NCBI GenBank assembly: GCA_002105175.1
Contig: MCGE01000029.1
Coordinates: 186,001 to 250,000, forward strand
Reading direction: 5' to 3'
Length of the DNA stretch: 64,000 nt
Origin: Absidia repens
Taxonomy: Eukaryota > Mucoromycota > Mucoromycetes > Mucorales > Cunninghamellaceae
The notes below the pieces were generated by a model. That model had not been told where the DNA came from and ran no database searches. It saw only the letters and a list, made by a program, of their open reading frames with translations. How positions within the stretch are numbered: the stretch's first letter is position 1; the number at the start of each line of letters is the position of its first letter. Position numbers and translations under genes: made by a program. Below, piece by piece: positions 12,366 through 23,738 of this stretch.

Positions 12366-12788
12366 TCACTTTAAAGAGGCACTATAAGATAAGGATCTCC
12401 GACGAACGCCTTCAAATGCATTTTGAATTGATAATGCAGTTGGCATAAAGACTGGATAATCCATGGAGGGAGATGATGAACAAATGGGTGAGGATGATGC
12501 TGAAAGTGGTGATGACGGCAAAGAGGAGGGCGATGACGATGATGATTGGTCCATGGATGTGGTTGAAATCGTACTCGTGGGTCGTATGGAAATACGACGC
12601 ACTCGAGACATTTCCAACGGGGCAACTTTACTTGAAGGTGAGGTTTGTGCTTGTGCTTGTAACGATGATGATGATGGAGGGGATGACGAGGTTGATCTTC
12701 GTTGATGAAAAGGTGCACATCCTGAGGTATGTGTCGAGAAGGTATCAGGTTTTTCAAAAGTACGTCCACATTTACAGCGAAAAGGCAT
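12366..12788 (-). CDS. Small single zinc-finger-like, Ser-rich protein
   Basis: Single-exon 140-residue frame. The N-terminus MPFRCKCGRTFEKPDTFSTH followed by TSGC looks like one C2H2/C2HC-type finger: C-x-C, a central Phe, then His and Cys ligands. The rest is Ser/Pro/Gln-rich with a basic RRISIRP patch and a C-terminal VRRRSLSYSAS segment. The ATG follows a long T tract on + (12886-12905). It is convergent with the GH20 gene. The antisense and shifted frames over the Ser-rich part are shadows. I do not recognise an orthologue; a regulatory or nucleic-acid-binding role is only inferred. Confidence 0.75.
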   Translation of the reverse strand: MPFRCKCGRTFEKPDTFSTHTSGCAPFHQRRSTSSSPPSSSSLQAQAQTSPSSKVAPLEMSRVRRISIRPTSTISTTSMDQSSSSSPSSLPSSPLSASSSPICSSSPSMDYPVFMPTALSIQNAFEGVRRRSLSYSASLK

Positions 12789-14230
12789 AATGATTTCAAA
12801 AGGTTAAAAAAGAAAAAGAAGAGAAAAAAAAAAAAAGATAAAATTTCAGATTGACTGATTTTACCGAATTTATACGCCCAGCGCTTTTTTTTTTTTTTTT
12901 TTTTTGGGTGCGTACAATAATTGTGTCAGCAGACTTTATGTTTTCCACGTTTGTGTTACTGTAACTATAAGAGTAAGGAGAAGAGGTCTCGTGCGTCAAA
13001 TATTAATAACAAAAAAGATTTATCTACCGTGTCAAGTTAAAAATGATTATCAAGCTGAAATCCAACATCCTTGCATTGGTGGATTTCAAATCCCGACATT
13101 TTTTCTTTTTCATATATAATACTATGATTGACCACAGAAAACAATAACTTTTTTTTTTTTTTTTTTTTTTTATAATGCATGGAAAATCAAACATTACTAA
13201 TGAGGGGTATGTTCGGGAAGTTCTTGGCAGGGATGATAAGAAGCGGGGAGGACGTTAGAATATCAACGTGAACCATTGGTTTATGTAAAAACTCACTACA
13301 AAATTCATTCTCGCATAAGTCAGTAGACTTTTATGTTCATTTTATTGCCTTTTGCTTTTTCAACAATTCCAATGCGGCCGGATACATTTTACTGTATAGA
13401 TCTATTGTTCACTATAACCCCTGATTATCGCCCGCGCTTTTTGTCTCATAATTCAAATCCCGTTTTTTCTTGTTTGCCCAAAATGCGCAAAATAAACTGT
13501 TTTTCAAAGACTTGATAAGAGGACTAACAGTAATAGTTGTTTATTTTTACCTGGAAAAAAAGTCGTCTGACAACAATGAGTAACACACAATGTGAAAATA
13601 CTAGGCAAAATATATAGTATAAATAAATAAATAAAGCAAGCTAGACTAAAACTATCACTGCTGTTGTGGTCTAGGCATCAAGTCCAGAGAACAAAATGAA
13701 TATTAAATCGTGTATAAAAACATATAGTCCAGCCAATCTTCCTCAAAGATGCTAGGAAGATATGGGTTACACTTTGTTGCGATATTCATTTGTTGCCACT
13801 TAGAGTAGCTAACTAGAGGCTGTTCCTGAGTTTCGAATGCACTGCATATTGTGATGTATACCATCATGGATCATTGATGTTTCTATATATCAGTAATTAA
13901 TAGATTGATAAGATCCCCTCCCCAAAAAAAAAAGATTTTTTGGATTTTTCAAATAAAAATCGCTGCATTGTACTCAACTCTACTGTACTCTACTGTACTC
14001 TACTGTACAATAATGGGCAACAAAAAGTTGGCTGTAAGAATTCAAAATCCGCTTTGGTTGAAAAAAGAAATGCCTTCCCCTTATTTTTCTTTTTCTTTTT
14101 CTCCCTTAAAAACGTCCATTTTATTATCTTTACTATTGCAACATATACAACCTTATTCCTCCTATTCCATTTATATTTCCATCACGCAAACGATACACGT
14201 CTTCTACTTTTTATAATTGTACAACATCAA
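12789..14230. promoter_or_regulatory. Divergent promoter region zinc finger / TRS120
   Basis: About 1.4 kb without convincing coding potential. It contains T tracts near 12886-12905 and 13149-13171, a B-box-like GGATTTCAAATCCCGAC at 13081-13097 without a good A box, and a 10-bp tandem repeat at 13971-14008. The sequence before the TRS120 ATG is pyrimidine-rich. Confidence 0.5.
13971..14008. repeat. 10-bp tandem repeat upstream of TRS120
   Basis: About three and a half copies of TACTCTACTG with slight divergence in the first copy, about 230 bases before the TRS120 start. Confidence 0.85.
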
Positions 14231-17200
14231 ATGGATTTGGCAGTGAATATCACCTCAACGTGTCGTGTCAAGGTCTTGCTGGTACCTGTAGCTCCCATCA
14301 AAAAGTCTACCTTTTGGAAACATGTTGAACTTGTCAAGCAATTTGATGTTGTCCGTTTGGGTGACGTTACTCCTGATCTTCAAAATGGCGCCAGCGGTAA
14401 GTTTGGAAACGATTCATCTTCGTGCTAAGCTTATTGCCATTACTCACTGCTTGCTTTGAATTTGTTCTCTTAACTAGCCAAGTTTAGTAGTCAAGTATTT
14501 CAAGAGGGTCAAATGCACTTCCAGTTTGTTACAAGCTATCGACGAGATCATGCTCATTTGGAAGACTTTCAGCCTCATCGTCGTATATTTGGGGTAATCT
14601 TATACACACACACGCACTCATATACATCGCCACTAGTTGGACTCACTTCTTTTCTCCGTTTATCAAATATAATAGGTAATTGGTATCATGGACTGTCAAG
14701 AATGGAAAAATAGAGATCTCAGTGAAGGCTATACACACTTTGTCAATTCCCTCAACAAATATCCAACTGCTATTGCCACTCGATGTTTCGCCTTTGATCC
14801 AACTGAAAATCAACCCGATGATACCAAAGGTCTTATCATGATTCCAAACGTCGGTAATCTCTCCTTTTATATGAGCACCATGGTTTGTGACTTTGCAAGC
14901 GAAGTTCTCTGCCAATTTTCCAAGATTGTAAGTAGTCAATAGGAATAAAGAGTAGCAATGAGACGCATTAACGAGCACGCTTATGGATTGTAGGCCACAA
15001 GAATTGAACAACTACCGTCATTAGAATCACCCATAAAAATTCAATACCAAGCGCAACCAAAGAGAACACCTTATTATCAATCACCACCACCACAGCAACA
15101 ACAACAGCAGAAGCAACAGCAGCAGAAGCAGCAGCAGCATCACCATCACGACCAATTCACTAGTACCTCCCCACCTAATGTCTCCCCGCAGCCTTCAGCT
15201 AGTACACCCACTGGTGCTAAAGTACAACATCGATTTTCTCAACCACCCTCGTCACCAGCACCTACCCCATCTACTTCAAGCTCTTATTTGAAGCGCGCTT
15301 CCTCAATGGCCTCTGGCAACATCAATGACAATAACAACCGTCCGTCTCCCACATACAATAAAATGGCTGCACTACCTCCAATGCCGGCGCCAAGCATGTC
15401 CCGAGCAAGCAGCGCTCAAGGTACAGCTGATTCAACGAAAACAAAACGAAGAACACCTGGTCGCATCAAGAAGCTATTTGCTGATTTTTATCTCTTGGCT
15501 GGTCGACTACCTGATGCCGTTAGTACGTAAGTATTTGGAATCATCCAAGAAACATAATCCAGAGCATACATTCTCATCTCACTCTTTTTTTTCAGTTATC
15601 AACAAGCGATTGAAACCACAAAATCAACCTCCGACTTCTTATGGTTGGCAAGTGCTATGGAAGGATTGGCGTGCGCTACTCTTTTGCTAGAGTATTTACA
15701 AGATGATATTGGTGTAATTAAGAAAAAAAAAAAAAAAAAAAAAGGAGGAAACAATGTCGATTGATTTTATTTACTGATGAATGCCATCCCCTACTTTGTT
15801 TTCCTTGTAGCATATTGTGTCACGAAATGTAGACCCTCCCAGTCCTACCGAATCCCCAATGTCCCCCACTACCAACGGTAAAGATCATGGCATGGAAGAT
15901 ATATCTCTCAAACCGGCACCGTCATCGTTTACTGAAGTGATTGATCAATACACAGCTCTGATTCAATACTACAACAAAGTACATACTACATCGACCATTC
16001 CTTTACCTGGACTAGTTTATGCTGAAGCGTGTGTCAAGATAGCTAGATTATTACTGACGGTTTATGTGAACAAAGGGTGGAACGACCAAGTATTGGCTCT
16101 GGTGGTGCAAGGAAAGATATCTACCTCGGCGGAAACCAATGCATCCTCTCTTCCAACTACCCCAACATCGGCAACTACGACCCAAGGCGTTAGCTCTTCG
16201 ACCAATAAACCATCAACGCCTGTATCTATATCACGATTCGAAATTGCAGAATGGGTGATGCGGATCTGGTCTATCCAATTGAATCACCTACCTTTGTTGG
16301 ATCAGGTAATGATTAAAAACAAGAAAAGTTCGGAATTGGAAGGAGGGCGGGGGTGGGAGGCGAAGAAACAGTATCAACTGTCTAATTTATTACTTCATTT
16401 AGATTAACTTTATGACTCAGATGAGCACCGTCTTGTCATCTATTGGATACCACCGAAAGGCGGCGTGGTGTATGCATGAAAGTGTTCATTGTATGCTTCC
16501 TCTTTTGGTTCAAGGACGGGGTGCACTATCAAATTCACAAGATTTGGACAACAAAGGCTCTGGCACTGACAAGCACGGTGTATTACAACTTTTGAAACGT
16601 ATATGTGAAGTCTATGGTATTGGAGGTAGGACAGGGAGAAAGAATAAATGACGACGTTGCTTGGAGTGCTCAATTTAATTTGTATATATCTACATAATAG
16701 AACGCAATGTATTGGATGGAGGTGCCTTGAATGCTATGCAACAACAAAATAATCAGGATAAACGCTCTCAACGTAGCCATGGTGGCGGATACTACAAGGA
16801 AAATACAAGACTTGGTTGGGCCACACTTCAAATTGATATTTTACGACAATGTATAGCCATTTCTGAAGCACTTCCAGGTAAATTAAATAAAAAAAAAAAT
16901 AAAGACATAAAGAGAAGTACATTATTTTTAACTGCACCACTTTTTTTTTTTTTTTTTGTTACAGACTACGGGTCCATGCTGTACTATACAACTGTATTAT
17001 TGAAAAACCTGTATCAGTACATTCCAAAAGACGAACAAATACGACTGGCATCATTTATTCAGCGAACAGTATCGATTGGAAAAAGATCCGGACTTGTGGA
17101 GAGCAATGTGAATTATTGGGGTGTCAACATTGTTACTTGCATTGAAGCTGTACAACCTATCCCGCGAAAAGCTGTCTACGAACATCCTATTATCAACAAA

Positions 17201-19028
17201 TCTGTCGTCACCAACAAAGTTTCAGGGGATCCATTTATTTATAATCCATTTGCCCGAAAAACGTACGAAAAGGTAATAATAAATGACATGCTAAAAGGGA
17301 AAAAAGGCGATTAAAGGTTTTGGTCTTTACAAATAGGACCGGGTTAACCTTGTCAAGAATGAACTTGCTGAATTCAAAGTAACAATGACCAATCCTTTTG
17401 GATTTGATTTGGAATTACAAAATGCAACGTTGAGGTAAGAACTACAAAAATGGCATGACTGACCAGAGACAAAAACAAAAGCATTCATTGTTTATCATTT
17501 TTCTTTTTATTCCTCGCCATTAGCACATCTGGCATACACTTTATCCCCGTATCGATATCAGCATCCATACCTCCCTACGGTACATTATCTTTACGACTGG
17601 CGGGGACACCTGAAGAAAGTGGTACATTGGTGGTTAGGGGCTGCACTATCAAAATTGTTGGGTTCGCGGAACAAGAGTTTATATATAATAGCTCTTTGAA
17701 GAAAACGGATCCGGGAACTAAAACGTTGGCAAATGATGGATTTGTCAAGTTCAAGTACTCTGGGCTGAATGCTATACAAAATTCAATCAAGAAACATGGT
17801 AAAACACATTATATAAGAAAAATGATCCAATATGCTACATCGATTGAACCGACTAATTTTATGCGTGATTTTGCTAGAAGACCCTAATGAGGAACAGAAC
17901 AATCCTGCTGAATACTACAGTGTACAAGTCATTGATGATCAACCCTTATTGAAGATGACATCGACCTCATTGTTACATGGTGCTGTAATGCTCTATGAAG
18001 GCGAGATGTAAGTATAAATAAGGAAACGTTCATTCATTTTTTATAAGAAAAAACTGAAATAATGGCGACTAATGCGTTTCTGCGGGGGGGGGTTACCTAT
18101 TGTGCAGGACACATATCAAAATGGAAATCGAAAATATTGGCAACATACCTGTCGACTTTATTACACTCTCTTTTACCGATTCAACTTCTTCCAACTCATT
18201 GCCTATCAATCCAGAATTGCCCATTGAACAGCAATATGAAATCGAATTATTCATCAAAGGAATACCCGTCTTCTCTTGGGAAGGTTCCAGCAAAGATATG
18301 GCTCAATCTATTGGGAAAAAAGTCTACTTGGCTTCTGGCACAAAAACAGAAATTGTTGTCAACGTCTATGGGAAACGTGGATGGTAATGTAGAAAGCAAA
18401 GCGACCTTGATGAATGTATTTGCTGACATATTATTCTTTTATTTTATTGTAGCTCTGGAGGGACTATACAGTTGGACTACGGGTATCTGGACAGGCTATC
18501 GAAGGATCCATTTGACTCAACTACATCACCGCCAGCAACAGTTTCTCAACCAAGTTCACCAGTATCGTCGTCCTCGGGACCAACATCGGAAACTACTAGG
18601 TTTTTTACCCGTCAACTTTACTTGCCTGTGCTTGTGACAGTATACCAAAATCTGGAGCCAATGAACTGGGATGTTCTTTATTTGCGACAAAGTAGTGCTC
18701 ATAATACCGAAAATGATAGTCATTTATCACATCATCCAAACCATCAGTCGACTATTTGCAACACAGAAGGTCCCCAAAATCATCCAACCGAAGACCTAAT
18801 TTTATTGGCTCAACAAGTACGTGATCTACATCAAGATAAGAATGACTACTGTTTGGTGACTATGGACATTCGCAACATTTGGACTGTACCATTCGATTTG
18901 TCATTCACGGTGGCAGATGATTTGGATTGTGATGACAACGATAATGCAACCGAGCCTGTGCAAACAACATTTTCTATACAACCTGGGTGGACAAGAAGGT
19001 AATGCACAAGAAACGTTATATAATCAAC

Positions 19029-19059
<31 letters not shown>

Positions 19060-19878
19060 GCTTTCAATTGGTCTGACTCGATTGATCTTTTCTTATCTCT
19101 ATAGACTAGTTTTACCTGTGAAGCGTATGTTCTTATCAGCAGAAACATGTAATCAGCCGATTCCATCGTTTGAACCCAACAAGCAATTCGTGGTGTCACA
19201 AGGACCAAAGATGGCACCTGAACAAGAACGAGAAAGGTCACACATGTTTTGGTACCGAGAAAAGTTACTGGACCGTGTTCAAGCTTCATGGAAATGTCAA
19301 TCCACAGGCCGTCATGGGATATTCAATCTGCGCCCCTCCTTACGTCTCAATTCACAACAGTTGGCTATATTGAAAAAGGAAGATATCGAATTCTTGGTGG
19401 ACCTGAACGGACATACAGTGAAAAAAGCGGCCCATCGGCAATTCCAATGTGAATGCAATGATTTTGTCACTATGCCAGTGTCTATTCGAAACCGTCAAGG
19501 TAAGCCCTTCCTCTTCTTTTTCCAATCCTGTATTTGTTATTATTGATTACATTTACTCAACACTTATTTTCTCGCTTCCCACACACTTTATGCGTATGTG
19601 TATGTTAAATAGTCCGACCTGTCAAACTTATTCTACGTGTCCAACCAGTACAAAGTTACAACAACGGTGCTAAGGAATATGATTTATCTGGGAAATTGTT
19701 AGTTCAAGGTCTACAACAAATTGTGCTACCGGAAATTCCCGCTGGTGCTATGACGACTCATGTCATCCCCATCTGCTTCCTGTCAAAAGGCCGGTTTGAA
19801 TTCTTGTACCATGTAGAAGATGTACATACAAGGACTGTATACTATGATCATGACTGGGCTCTGGTGGACTCTATTTAG
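14231..19878 (+). CDS. TRS120: TRAPPII complex subunit Trs120 (TRAPPC9)
   Basis: Sixteen exons: 14231..14396, 14478..14593, 14676..14927, 14994..15526, 15596..15713, 15811..16305, 16403..16625, 16701..16877, 16965..17272, 17337..17434, 17524..17798, 17878..18007, 18108..18383, 18453..18998, 19105..19499, 19613..19878; 1457 residues, slightly longer than yeast Trs120. The N-terminal block (VKVLLVPVAPIKKSTFWKHV, HRRIFGVIGIMDC) and the tetratricopeptide-like TSDFLWLASAMEGLACATLL segment match the Trs120/NIBP family. The C-terminal half has repeated Ig-like beta segments (SISASIPPYGTLSL, LRVQPVQSY). TRAPPII acts at late Golgi and recycling endosomes in Rab11/Ypt31 activation. A Gln-rich insert lies in exon 4. 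All junction phases agree. AATAAA at 20033-20038 is the likely poly(A) signal. Confidence 0.93.
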
Positions 19879-19972
19879 TGAACTAGCCCGGGGGTTATTA
19901 GTTGGTGCAGCTTTTAGACTTGTCATATTATCACCTTGTAGGCACATATAGTAGTTATTTACATCACCCCTC

Positions 19973-20004
<32 letters not shown>

Positions 20005-20032
20005 GGTCCTCCTGTACATTTCTCAAAATACA

Positions 20033-20038
20033 AATAAA
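20033..20038 (+). terminator. Poly(A) signal of TRS120
   Basis: AATAAA about 155 bases after the stop codon, following a T-rich tract. Confidence 0.5.
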
Positions 20039-20459
20039 AAAATATCTCTAGCCAAATTTATTGTGCAATATTTTGTTGTGGAAGCGGATGATGCCTATTG
20101 ATTTATATTATTATTGTTATTTGAATGGTATTTGATATAGAAATGGGTTCCATGTGATGTAGTTCAATAGGTGAAATGTGTTAGGAAAGCTAGTGGCAAA
20201 AACTAACAAAAAAAAAAAAAGACCTCAGACATTTTTTCGGAAGGGGGGAAGAACATGCCATATGGGTCTAATAATAAAAGGAAAAGGATCCGGAAGCTTT
20301 AAATTCGAAGAAAAAAGAAAGTATTTTGTGGCATGTATGTGGATTTTGATAATTGTATACCGGAAAACGACAAGCTAGTCACTGACTCATAAGAGGAAGG
20401 ACAGGTAGTCATAGTGGGCGAAATACAAACGCAAGTGAGTGGTAGGACTCTCACAAAAA

Positions 20460-21235
20460 CAGCTGAAATAGCGACGTTGTTTATTATACTAAGGATCAGA
20501 GGATTGTTAATGAAAAGGTATATTTATTGAAGCATATCAATATATATATATATATAAAAGGCGAAGGGTTCATTGAGGTAAAGGAATGATTTGCTGCAGT
20601 AGCAATGAGAGACTAATGAGAGATTTGAAGAATGGTCAACGCTAATCTAAAGGGATGATAGTAAAATGGGAGTTAATGTATTCTACTGCACAAAGCATAA
20701 CAAAGATTGAGGGGTATCTTTTCTTGAAGCACAACTACAGTGTTAACACTATTTAACAGCGAATGGTAGTAAAAAAGATCTATTGCACAACACATGAGAA
20801 AGACTTATGGAACATTTTCCCTTGAAACATGTAAAAAAAAAAAAGCCATAATTTATTGAGTTATTGATACAAAGTATGGACAAACTAACACTAAACGAAG
20901 CTAATGAATACCCCAAAAAGTCAGCAAGTGGGAATTCCCAAATCTTAGATCCAAAATGAAAGGGTTTCCCCATGCATCTTGTAATCTCTGAGATAAATCC
21001 CCCTTCTAAACTAGTCCTGACACTAATCTAAGTCCATGAAAGCCTCAAAAAGTTGAATGAGGAAGAAAAAGAAAAGAAAGGGAGCGAAAAAAAAGGACTG
21101 GATAAAAACTTCACGTGGTCGGGATTTGAATGCGCTTTTTTTTTTTTTTTTGCTGGTAGTTATCCGTACTCTTATGAGCAGTCCTTTCCCGCTTACCGCT
21201 CCGTCTACCAGGCTCCAAAAAAAAAAAAAAAAAAA
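20460..21235 (-). repeat. Dispersed composite repeat, copy B
   Basis: It has the same order of parts as copies A and D: three subunits with TTTATTGAAG-type motifs (about 20525, 20725 and 20845), the shared 29-base core at 20949-20977, a second shared block CTTCTAAACTAGTCCTGACA near 21005, then CACGTG and the B-box region. The right end in reverse complement reads as a tRNA Leu/Ser-like A box, a long A run, then TTCAAATCCCG. Confidence 0.75.
21121..21208 (-). promoter_or_regulatory. tRNA-like Pol III A and B boxes in repeat copy B
   Basis: On the minus strand TAGACGGAGCGGTAAGC (21191-21207) resembles the D-arm A box of class II tRNAs. About 60 bases on, ATTCAAATCCCG (rc of 21120-21131) matches the tRNA T-arm B box. 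A run of 17 A separates the two halves. This is a tRNA-derived head, not a functional tRNA: there is no acceptor pairing. Confidence 0.6.
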
Positions 21236-22391
21236 ATAGAGGTAGGAGGAATTTCTCGAGTAATGTTAAATAAACGCAATGTTAAGCGCATGAGCAGAAT
21301 AAGCAGTGTATTGACACACTAAAAAAAGGGGTGGGCACAAAAATATAACTGTGACAAAAACACCCTGGGAGGACCACTCTTGTTAAATGGTGTGTCCCTG
21401 GTGCTTAAGACAAACCAATATATAAACAGAAAAATCGGTAGAAAACAAAGAAATAGACCTATTGGATGATGACGGTATTCATGAGGACAGAAAAGTTGAT
21501 ACAGCGGCATATGGATGGGAATTGGAATTGGTAATGCAAAGTGAGAGAGTCCCGAGCTTTTCCCCTCCCTAATAATAATAATTAGTTTCTGCAAACAAGC
21601 GGTAACAGATACTGCAGTAGTTGACAATATCTTTACTGAAGGTGAGATAATCACATAATAAAATGAATTTGGCTTCATGCAGAGCCATGATGTTTATGAG
21701 AACAGTAAACCTTGTGTGATACTGAGAATGTATGATTGCAGAATACACTGTAATTTTTTTTTCTTCAATTAATCAAGACCAGATGTATAAAACTGCTCTC
21801 AGGGGTTTCGTCCAATTGTATTTCAACAGCATTCACACCCAAGAAAGGACAACTACTTATTCACGTTTATTTAGCTTGAATCGATGTGCTCAGTGAGTAC
21901 ATTGTTGATGTGTGCGAGACTTTGAATGCTAAACATTGTCAGTGATGGATGAAAAAAATTTAAAAGTCAAACCAGCTTAAAATATTCCTCTCTTTCTCTT
22001 TCGTTTGGGCCCGCCTTTGATAGTATAATGTAAACTTCGCAGTTATATGCAAAACCATAAATTGTCAGTTTTGAACTCAGATGGGGTTTTTTTTGGGTTC
22101 ACCATACAACAAGCCGAGAGTTCAATTATAAAACGCGCAAAGTTTATTTGTGAGTTTATCATTGTTTGCAGGTTTATCACACAAAACATGAGAGCAGAGA
22201 GATTCACACCATTTATTAATTCTTATGATCTGGCCTAATCTTCAGACACAGCAAGTTTCAAATAAAAAAAGAATGATTGGATAAACGATGCATGCTTTAT
22301 CTGATTTGAACTCCGTTAAGAGTTGAAAAAGAACTTTTCTCTTTCTGCTATTTCTTCTTGTTCTTTTTATTTTAGTCTATCTAATAGTAGT

Positions 22392-23271
22392 ATGAATTAC
22401 GGCGAATCGAACTCTTATCAAGGTAAGTGGGTACGCAGATATAAGAAAAAAAGTATATAAAAGGCGTCAACATCATATGTAGGCTTTCATTTACTGACAC
22501 TTCTATCCTGCTCTCTTTGGGGGGTCTTATATATATATATATTCACAAAGGTGCACCTCAAGTGACATATCAACGTCCCGATGTGAATGAATCAGCTCGA
22601 TACGCTGCCCAACAGGGTGGCGAAGGTAAGTTAAAAGACATGAATTAAGTTTATATATATAGAGAAACACAATGGATGATTGATTGTTATATACATGTAT
22701 ATTAGAACATGGCAGTATGTTTTCATCGGTATTATCCAGTTTTTTGGACCGAGATGATGATGACAGCAAACGTCCTGCTCAAGAACAAGAAGTGAATGAA
22801 GCTGCTGATGCACATAATCGCATTTATAATCAAGGTGGCGCGTCTCAAGCCTCTTCTCGTGATATGGGGAAAGCTGCAGCTCTTCAAGCCTTCAAGATGT
22901 TTACAAACAAAGGATCAAGCGGAACTGGCGCTAACAGTGGTGGTAGTACTGGTGGTGGTGGTGGAGGAGGTGGTGGTAGCTCCGAATTAATTGGACTGGC
23001 CATGGGTGAAGCTATGAAACTCTTGCAAGGTGGTGGTGGAGCTGGTAGTGGAGCTGGTGGATCAAACCAATCTGAAACTCTGAAAGCAGCAGCAGCGATG
23101 GCGATGAAACTTTATGCATCACAATCTGGTGGCAGTGGCAGTAGTGGCAGCGGTGGACTAGGGAAATTGATGGGACTTCTTGGCAATTCTGGCGGTGGTG
23201 GTGGTACCAATAGCGGTAGTGGTAGCGGTAGCAGCGGCGGTGCTGCATCTTTGATCTCAAAATTCTTTTAG
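22392..23271 (+). CDS. Small Gly-rich conserved fungal protein
   Basis: Three exons, 22392..22422, 22551..22625 and 22706..23271, encode 223 residues. After a short polar N-terminus comes a region with FSSVLSSFLDRDDDDSKRPA, then EAADAHNRIYNQGG and GKAAALQAFKMFTNKG. Two later segments (LIGLAMGEAMKLLQ and LKAAAAMAMKLYASQSG) are separated by long Gly/Ser runs. The alternation of short amphipathic helices with Gly-rich linkers resembles a conserved fungal family of unknown function. No signal peptide. A TATATAAAAGG stretch inside the first predicted intron could mark an internal promoter. AATAAA at 23320-23325. Confidence 0.8.
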
Positions 23272-23432
23272 TTTAGCTTAATTTTTAGTTAGTTTATGTT
23301 TTTATTGTTGTCTTCACAAAATAAACTGAATGAATTTACCACTCTTTTTTATGAATTATTAAATTTGGTGATACAAGCATATTAAAAGGTCCGTCGGCCA
23401 ATCCCCCTTTTTGAACACATTCTCTCGCTCCC

Positions 23433-23469
<37 letters not shown>

Positions 23470-23738
23470 CTCCTTTCTCTCTCTCTTTTTTTTTTTTTTT
23501 TTTTAGCTGTGCCCAAACTTCTCACTTGACAATCATCAAAATTCTCTATTCATTGTTATATTGACTTACTTCTCCTTCCCCCTTCCTTTATATTTTATAC
23601 CTCTTTGGTTTTATTTTTGACTTCCTTTTTTTTATACACTTATATATACCCATCTTGCTACTTGTTGTAGTATAACCAGACACGTTACCATTCTCCATCA
23701 ACATCTTTTGACCCTCTTACAAACCAACACTTTACGCA
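23272..23738. promoter_or_regulatory. Intergenic region and promoter of ankyrin gene
   Basis: Contains the poly(A) signal of the Gly-rich gene (23320), a T32 run (23435-23466), a second T run (about 23487-23504) and pyrimidine-rich leader sequence before the ATG at 23739. Confidence 0.55.
23435..23466. repeat. T32 homopolymer
   Basis: Long T run in the promoter of the ankyrin gene, followed within 30 bases by another T run. Confidence 0.95.

Larger units (their letters stand above)
19879..22391. other. Large intergenic region with repeat copy B
   Basis: 2.5 kb between two + genes. It contains a T tract near 19978-20004, repeat copy B (about 20460-21235) and AT-rich DNA. A 119-codon minus-strand frame at 21319-21678 is hydrophobic and lacks family features; I do not call it. 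Nothing else recognisable. Confidence 0.5.

Noticed and set aside
12463..12790. + strand frames opposite the zinc-finger gene
   Set aside because: Asp/Met-rich antisense of Ser-rich codons; no independent support.
13081..13097. B-box-like GGATTTCAAATCCCGAC on + strand as a tRNA or SINE
   Set aside because: No A box at suitable distance and none of the repeat body nearby.
21319..21678. 119-codon minus-strand frame
   Set aside because: Hydrophobic, no family motif and no splice or promoter context; lies in AT-rich intergenic DNA just right of repeat copy B.
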